NCBI GenBank assembly: GCA_049515655.1
Contig: JBEKTW010000001.1
Location: forward strand, 310,001-374,000
Origin: JBEKTW01 sp049515655
Lineage (GTDB): Bacteria; Bacteroidota; Ignavibacteria; UBA10030; SZUA-254
Reading direction: 5' to 3'
Length of the DNA stretch: 64,000 bases
Shown: positions 60,442 to 64,000 of the stretch, in pieces
Layout of the letters: every line of letters begins with the position of its first letter
Numbering within the stretch: position 1 is the stretch's first letter
Position numbers and translations under genes: made by a program
The notes under the pieces: model-generated
What the model was told of the DNA's origin: nothing
The model's input: the letters and a program-made list of their open reading frames with translations, nothing else
Databases searched by the model: none

Positions 60442-61431
60442 ATGTCCACCGCACCATCGCCCTCCCGGTACAACGAGATGCTCTATCGCCGTTGCGGTCG
60501 CAGCGGATTGAAGCTACCGGTGGTTTCTCTCGGATTGTGGCACAATTTCGGGGCAATAGATTCGTTCGAAACCGCCCGCGCTATCATCCGCAGGGCCTTT
60601 GACCTTGGCATCACGCACTTCGATCTGGCGAATAACTATGGTCCACCTCCGGGGTCCGCGGAGGAGAACATCGGGAAAATTCTGAGGCAGGATTTGAAAT
60701 CGTATCGCGACGAGCTCATTATGTCAACAAAGGCCGGATATCCGATGTGGGATGGTCCCTACGGCGACGGAGGTTCCCGAAAGTATCTCATTGCAAGTCT
60801 CGACCAGAGCCTCAAGCGTATGGGGTTGGAGTACGTTGACATTTTTTACCATCACTGCCCCGATAAGAATACCCCGGTGGAAGAATCGCTGTCCGCGCTC
60901 GACCACATTGTCCGGAGCGGGAAGGCCTTGTATGCTGGCATTTCTTCGTACGACGCAGAGCTGACGCGCAAAGCTGCGGGGATTCTCCGTGAACTCGGTA
61001 CCCCTTGCCTGATTCATCAACCGGTCTACAACATGTTTAATCGCTGGGTGGAAAACGGATTGCTCGACACGCTGAGAGATGAAGGCATCGGCTGCATTGC
61101 ATTCTCTCCGCTGGCGCAGGGTCTGCTTACGGATAGATATCTCGGCGGGATTCCCGGCGATTCACGTGCAGGTAAACCGCACGGGTTTCTCCGGCCCGCG
61201 CAGGTCACGGAAGAAAAGCTCGCGAAGGTGCGAAGACTGAACGAGATCGCTCAACTTCGAGGTCAATCCCTGGCGCAGATGGCGATTGCCTGGCTTCTCA
61301 GGCATGATGTGGTCACGTCCGTGATCGTGGGCGCGAGCAAGGTTCGACAAATCGAGGACGACATTGCCGGACTGAAGATGATGAGCTTTTCTGCGGAAGA
61401 ATTGAAATCCATTGATGATGTATTGAGATAA
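60442..61431 (+). CDS. Aldo-keto reductase, YghZ/L-glyceraldehyde 3-phosphate reductase-like
   Basis: A 329-residue TIM-barrel reductase of family AKR14. ITHFDLANNYGPPPGSAEEN holds catalytic Asp and Tyr, MSTKAGYPMWDGPYGDGGSRKYL the Lys, and IFYHHCPD the His. The insert with WDGPYGDGGSRK is typical of YghZ. It reduces L-glyceraldehyde 3-phosphate and methylglyoxal in E. coli. The ATG at 60442 is chosen, with AGGAAAG before it; a longer frame overlaps the VOC gene. Confidence 0.88.
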   Translation: MSTAPSPSRYNEMLYRRCGRSGLKLPVVSLGLWHNFGAIDSFETARAIIRRAFDLGITHFDLANNYGPPPGSAEENIGKILRQDLKSYRDELIMSTKAGYPMWDGPYGDGGSRKYLIASLDQSLKRMGLEYVDIFYHHCPDKNTPVEESLSALDHIVRSGKALYAGISSYDAELTRKAAGILRELGTPCLIHQPVYNMFNRWVENGLLDTLRDEGIGCIAFSPLAQGLLTDRYLGGIPGDSRAGKPHGFLRPAQVTEEKLAKVRRLNEIAQLRGQSLAQMAIAWLLRHDVVTSVIVGASKVRQIEDDIAGLKMMSFSAEELKSIDDVLR

Positions 61432-61501
61432 TGCCTATTTCTGCGGAGTTCTAAACCTAACTGGCCAACACTAATTTATCCCAACTTATTATACGTATCC
61501 C

Positions 61502-61822
61502 ATGTCCACTATTCCTTCAGAACCAACCGCCCTTCTCAATCTGGTAGCTTATCAGGAGGGTACCGTTGTGAGCCGGACCATCCTGAACAAGAAGACCGGG
61601 ACAGTCACACTCTTCGCGTTCGACGAAGGGCAGACCCTCAGTGAACACACGGCGCCCTATGACGCTCTGGTCTGCGTGATCGACGGCGAGGCCGAAATCA
61701 CCATCACCGGCAAACCATTTCAACTTACGAGCGGACAAATGATCATCATGCCTGCCAATGAGCCCCATGCGGTTCGAGCGACCAGGAAATTCAAAATGAT
61801 GCTCACAATGATCCGGGCGTGA
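61502..61822 (+). CDS. Cupin-domain protein
   Basis: A 106-residue single-domain cupin. The first motif is seen in LSEHTAPYDALVCVIDGEAEITITG and the second in LTSGQMIIMPANEPHAVRA, with His and Glu metal ligands in part. Such proteins bind small ligands or metals; no substrate can be given. It follows the aldo-keto reductase by 70 bp. Confidence 0.8.
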   Translation: MSTIPSEPTALLNLVAYQEGTVVSRTILNKKTGTVTLFAFDEGQTLSEHTAPYDALVCVIDGEAEITITGKPFQLTSGQMIIMPANEPHAVRATRKFKMMLTMIRA

Positions 61823-62269
61823 CTGTCGCGCCTGCTTCGAGGCAAAGGCGTGAAAGGTTCGGGCCATCACCGAACATAGAGGTTTAGTAGTGGATCATTT
61901 TCATTTTGAGTGCTGCGCCGACCCCGGGTTCCGTCCTCCCTGGGAAAGGGGGAGGATTTGAGGCTGGCCTAAAAGTAAGCCAATCCGTCATCCCGACATC
62001 CTGAGCGAAGTCGAAGGATCTGGTCGGGATCTGAACCGAGCATACCGCTGCCGACCTTTAGATGCCGATCAGAAGTGAGCGCCTTGCCGCCATCCCGCTT
62101 CGCGGGACATATCGGCAAGACGCTGGGAGTTTCAGGACAGCCTCAATACAAGAGGGGGTGGAGCGTCGACGACACGATTTCGAACTGACGCACTGCGGGA
62201 TGTTTTGCTTCCTTCCGAAAAAACTTGTATTTTCCTTCCATAATCAGTCATCAATCATCGAAAGCCGTT
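61823..62269. other. Intergenic region with dispersed repeats
   Basis: About 450 bp without a convincing gene. It contains ATCATTTTCATTTTGAGTGC (from 61893) and TCCTGAGCGAAGTCGAAGGA (about 61999-62018), both also found at 1.4-1.6 kb, plus several CCCG/CGGG palindromes. It is therefore a composite of degraded dispersed repeats. Confidence 0.55.
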
Positions 62270-62374
62270 ATGAATAAAAAGACAATGAACGTTCAGAAGA
62301 AGCACCATAAGAAGACCAAGAAGATCAAGGCCAAAAGGCGGGCCTTGTATGCGGCAAAGAAACAGCCGGCATAA
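62270..62374 (+). CDS. 34-residue lysine-rich basic protein
   Basis: A very short frame from ATG at 62270 encodes a peptide in which half the residues are Lys, Arg or His (for example KKHHKKTKKIKAKRR) with no acidic residue. Such composition is typical of small ribosome- or nucleic-acid-associated proteins. It has its own A/T-rich upstream region and is separated from the repeats. It could also be a chance frame. Confidence 0.45.
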   Translation: MNKKTMNVQKKHHKKTKKIKAKRRALYAAKKQPA

Positions 62375-62540
62375 CGCTCTGATTGGTATTCCACACTCCG
62401 GGATACCTGTTTTCGCAGGCCGCTCAACGATCACATGTTCGCCGATTCTCCGTTTCTCCCCTTCGTTTGTTATGGCGGCCATGCCGCGAGCCTCTGACAG
62501 AGGGAGAAAAGAAATATAAGGTTTGTGACGATTCCGGAAG

Positions 62541-63395
62541 ATGCAGATGAACGTCATAGTGAAACCATACATATTCGGTCCGGTCACGTACGATCTTTTT
62601 GCAAGAACCTACATCATGGGCGTTCTCAATGTAACGCCGGACTCGTTTTCGGATGGGGGAATGTACTACGATTCAGAAAGGGCGGTCAGACGGGGATTGG
62701 AAATGGTTGAGGAAGGAGCCGATTTCATCGACGTCGGCGGCGAGTCGAGCCGGCCCGGCACTGAGCCAATCTCGACCGACGAGGAACTCCGGAGAGTGAT
62801 TCCCGTGATCGAGCGGCTGGCAAAGTCCGTTGATATTCCTATCTCCATCGACACATATAAATCCGCGGTGGCTGTGCACGGGCTGGACGCCGGCGCTGCC
62901 ATCGTCAACGACATCAGCGGGTTGCATTTCGATGGGGAGCTCGCCGGAGTTGTCGCCAAACGGAATGCTTCCATCATTCTCATGCATATCAAAGGAACAC
63001 CGCGGACCATGCAGCAAAATCCGACGTATGAAAATGTCATCGACGAGATATGTTCGTATCTCCAGGAAGGAATCCGGTCGGCTCAAGAGGCGGGAATCGT
63101 ACAAATCATCGTCGACCCGGGAATTGGATTCGGCAAAACACTCGGCCATAATTTGACGATTCTTCGGAAGCTTCGAGAGTTTCGGCGGTTTGGCATACCC
63201 GTGATGGTCGGCCCTTCGCGAAAATCATTCATCGGCGCGATTCTTGACCTGCCCGTCGGTGAGCGCGTCGAAGGAACGCTCGCAGCGCTCGCAGTGGCAG
63301 TCATGAACGGAGCGAACGTCGTCCGTGTGCACGATGTCAAAGAAATGAAGCGTGCTGCGAAGGTTGTCGACGCACTTATGCGAAGTGAATCCTGA
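62541..63395 (+). CDS. folP: Dihydropteroate synthase
   Basis: A 284-residue TIM-barrel enzyme joining p-aminobenzoate to dihydropterin pyrophosphate in folate synthesis; the target of sulfonamides. IMGVLNVTPDSFSDGG near residue 25, DVGGESSRPGTEP near 64, NDISG near 122 and DPGIGFGKTLGHNL near 193 are all intact. It shares the GTP cyclohydrolase product pool with the pterin cluster at 3.5-5.2 kb. Its stop overlaps the cdaA start by one base (TGATG). Confidence 0.94.
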   Translation: MQMNVIVKPYIFGPVTYDLFARTYIMGVLNVTPDSFSDGGMYYDSERAVRRGLEMVEEGADFIDVGGESSRPGTEPISTDEELRRVIPVIERLAKSVDIPISIDTYKSAVAVHGLDAGAAIVNDISGLHFDGELAGVVAKRNASIILMHIKGTPRTMQQNPTYENVIDEICSYLQEGIRSAQEAGIVQIIVDPGIGFGKTLGHNLTILRKLREFRRFGIPVMVGPSRKSFIGAILDLPVGERVEGTLAALAVAVMNGANVVRVHDVKEMKRAAKVVDALMRSES

Positions 63396-64000
63396 TGAAC
63401 GTTGAACTGTTCCATATCGGATTTCTCGCCGTCACGCTCGTCGACCTCATCGACGTGGCCCTGGTTTCCTTTATCTTCTACAAATTGTACACTGTGATGC
63501 GGGGGACGATTGCGGCTCAGATTTTTGTGGGGCTCGTGCTCATTATTGCTTTCTCGTTCCTTGCGCAGGCGCTGAACCTCAAAGCGATGGGGTGGATTCT
63601 CCGGACGCTCACGGATATTTGGGTCATAGCTTTTATCGTTTTGTTCCAGCCGGAGCTTCGCCGGCTCCTCATTCTCATCGGGCGCAACCCGATCGTCAGG
63701 ATGTTCTTCCGCGTTGACGTTGAAGAGGCGATTGAAGAAATCGCCGCCACGGCATTCGAGCTCGCCCGGAAACACCACGGTATGCTGGTGGTGATCGTTC
63801 GTACAACAGGATTGCGCACATTGGTTGAGACCGGCGCTCAACTCCAGGCCCGGATCAGCAGGGCCTTGCTCATCTCGATATTCAATCCACGCGCGCCTCT
63901 CCACGACGGGGCGGTCGTTGTGCATGACCGGACAATAGAAGCCGCGCGGGTGACCCTGCCGCTCTCTCAAACGGCAACGATCGGCGATGTCGTCCTTGGA
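63395..64000 (+). CDS. cdaA: Diadenylate cyclase CdaA, 3' end missing
   Basis: 202 codons are visible and the frame runs off the window. Three membrane helices come first (GFLAVTLVDLIDVALVSFIFY, then QIFVGLVLIIAFSFL, then DIWVIAFIVLFQPELRRLL). The DAC domain follows with APLHDGAVVVH, whose DGA motif makes cyclic di-AMP from two ATP. The RHR motif would lie beyond the edge. The folP-cdaA pairing is common in FCB bacteria. Cyclic di-AMP controls potassium and osmotic balance. Confidence 0.92.
   Translation, partial: MNVELFHIGFLAVTLVDLIDVALVSFIFYKLYTVMRGTIAAQIFVGLVLIIAFSFLAQALNLKAMGWILRTLTDIWVIAFIVLFQPELRRLLILIGRNPIVRMFFRVDVEEAIEEIAATAFELARKHHGMLVVIVRTTGLRTLVETGAQLQARISRALLISIFNPRAPLHDGAVVVHDRTIEAARVTLPLSQTATIGDVVLG

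Noticed and set aside
62062..62277. 71-residue open frame before folP
   Set aside because: It lies in dispersed repeat DNA with palindromes and ends inside the start of the more plausible lysine-rich peptide gene.

Overview
The window looks like chromosomal DNA from a free-living member of the Fibrobacterota-Chlorobiota-Bacteroidota (FCB) group, probably on the Ignavibacteria/Chlorobi side. The evidence is two secreted proteins with type IX secretion C-terminal sorting domains (YPNPFNP motif), several outer-membrane beta-barrels, a bacillithiol synthase (bshA), a folP-cdaA pair and a SUF operon led by an Rrf2 regulator. Species cannot be named. I found no rRNA or tRNA gene.

Positions 1-24,600 hold housekeeping and stress genes: the end of a Wzi-like outer-membrane protein, three peroxiredoxins of different classes in a row, a pterin cluster (PTPS, folE, two SDR reductases, an FNR-like flavoprotein), an O-methyltransferase, an arsenic operon (arsR-arsM-arsC-acr3) with a visible promoter/operator, an HD protein, a MoeZ-type adenylyltransferase-rhodanese, hisC, a very large outer-membrane protein, ogt and pcrA. 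Positions 24,700-37,100 hold a DUF2007 protein, an amino-acid permease, two large type IX-secreted proteins (one with a caspase-fold peptidase), an ECF sigma/anti-sigma pair, an MgtC-like protein and bshA. Positions 37,380-46,500 hold a small zinc-ribbon gene, the Fe-S operon (rrf2-iscS-hyp-sufB-sufC-sufD-sufU-sufT-sufS) and sod.

An IS1202/ISNCY-like insertion sequence (46,652-48,106, with a 16-bp target duplication) marks the border of an accessory region, about 48.1-60.0 kb. It is visibly richer in A/T. All its genes lie on the plus strand, and they are small and mostly uncharacterised: zinc ribbons, membrane proteins, a CPBP protease, at least three HEPN-motif proteins, a small CHAT protease and a zinc-ribbon/PD-(D/E)XK nuclease pair. 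Between them lie 75-160 bp imperfect palindromes. Four share an identical 14-bp core, and at least one has perfectly complementary ends (GCATAAC/GTTATGC). The layout resembles an integron cassette array without an integrase in view, loaded with defence- or toxin-like genes. This is the most interesting part of the window. Core genes resume at 60.1 kb (VOC protein, aldo-keto reductase, cupin, folP, cdaA).

Intergenic DNA is unusual throughout. Many gaps are filled with degenerate tandem words of period 7 or 8. Two such stretches (13,114-13,346 and 33,746-34,104) have matching terminal inverted repeats and 5-bp target duplications, so they look like one family of non-autonomous mobile elements carrying the word repeats.
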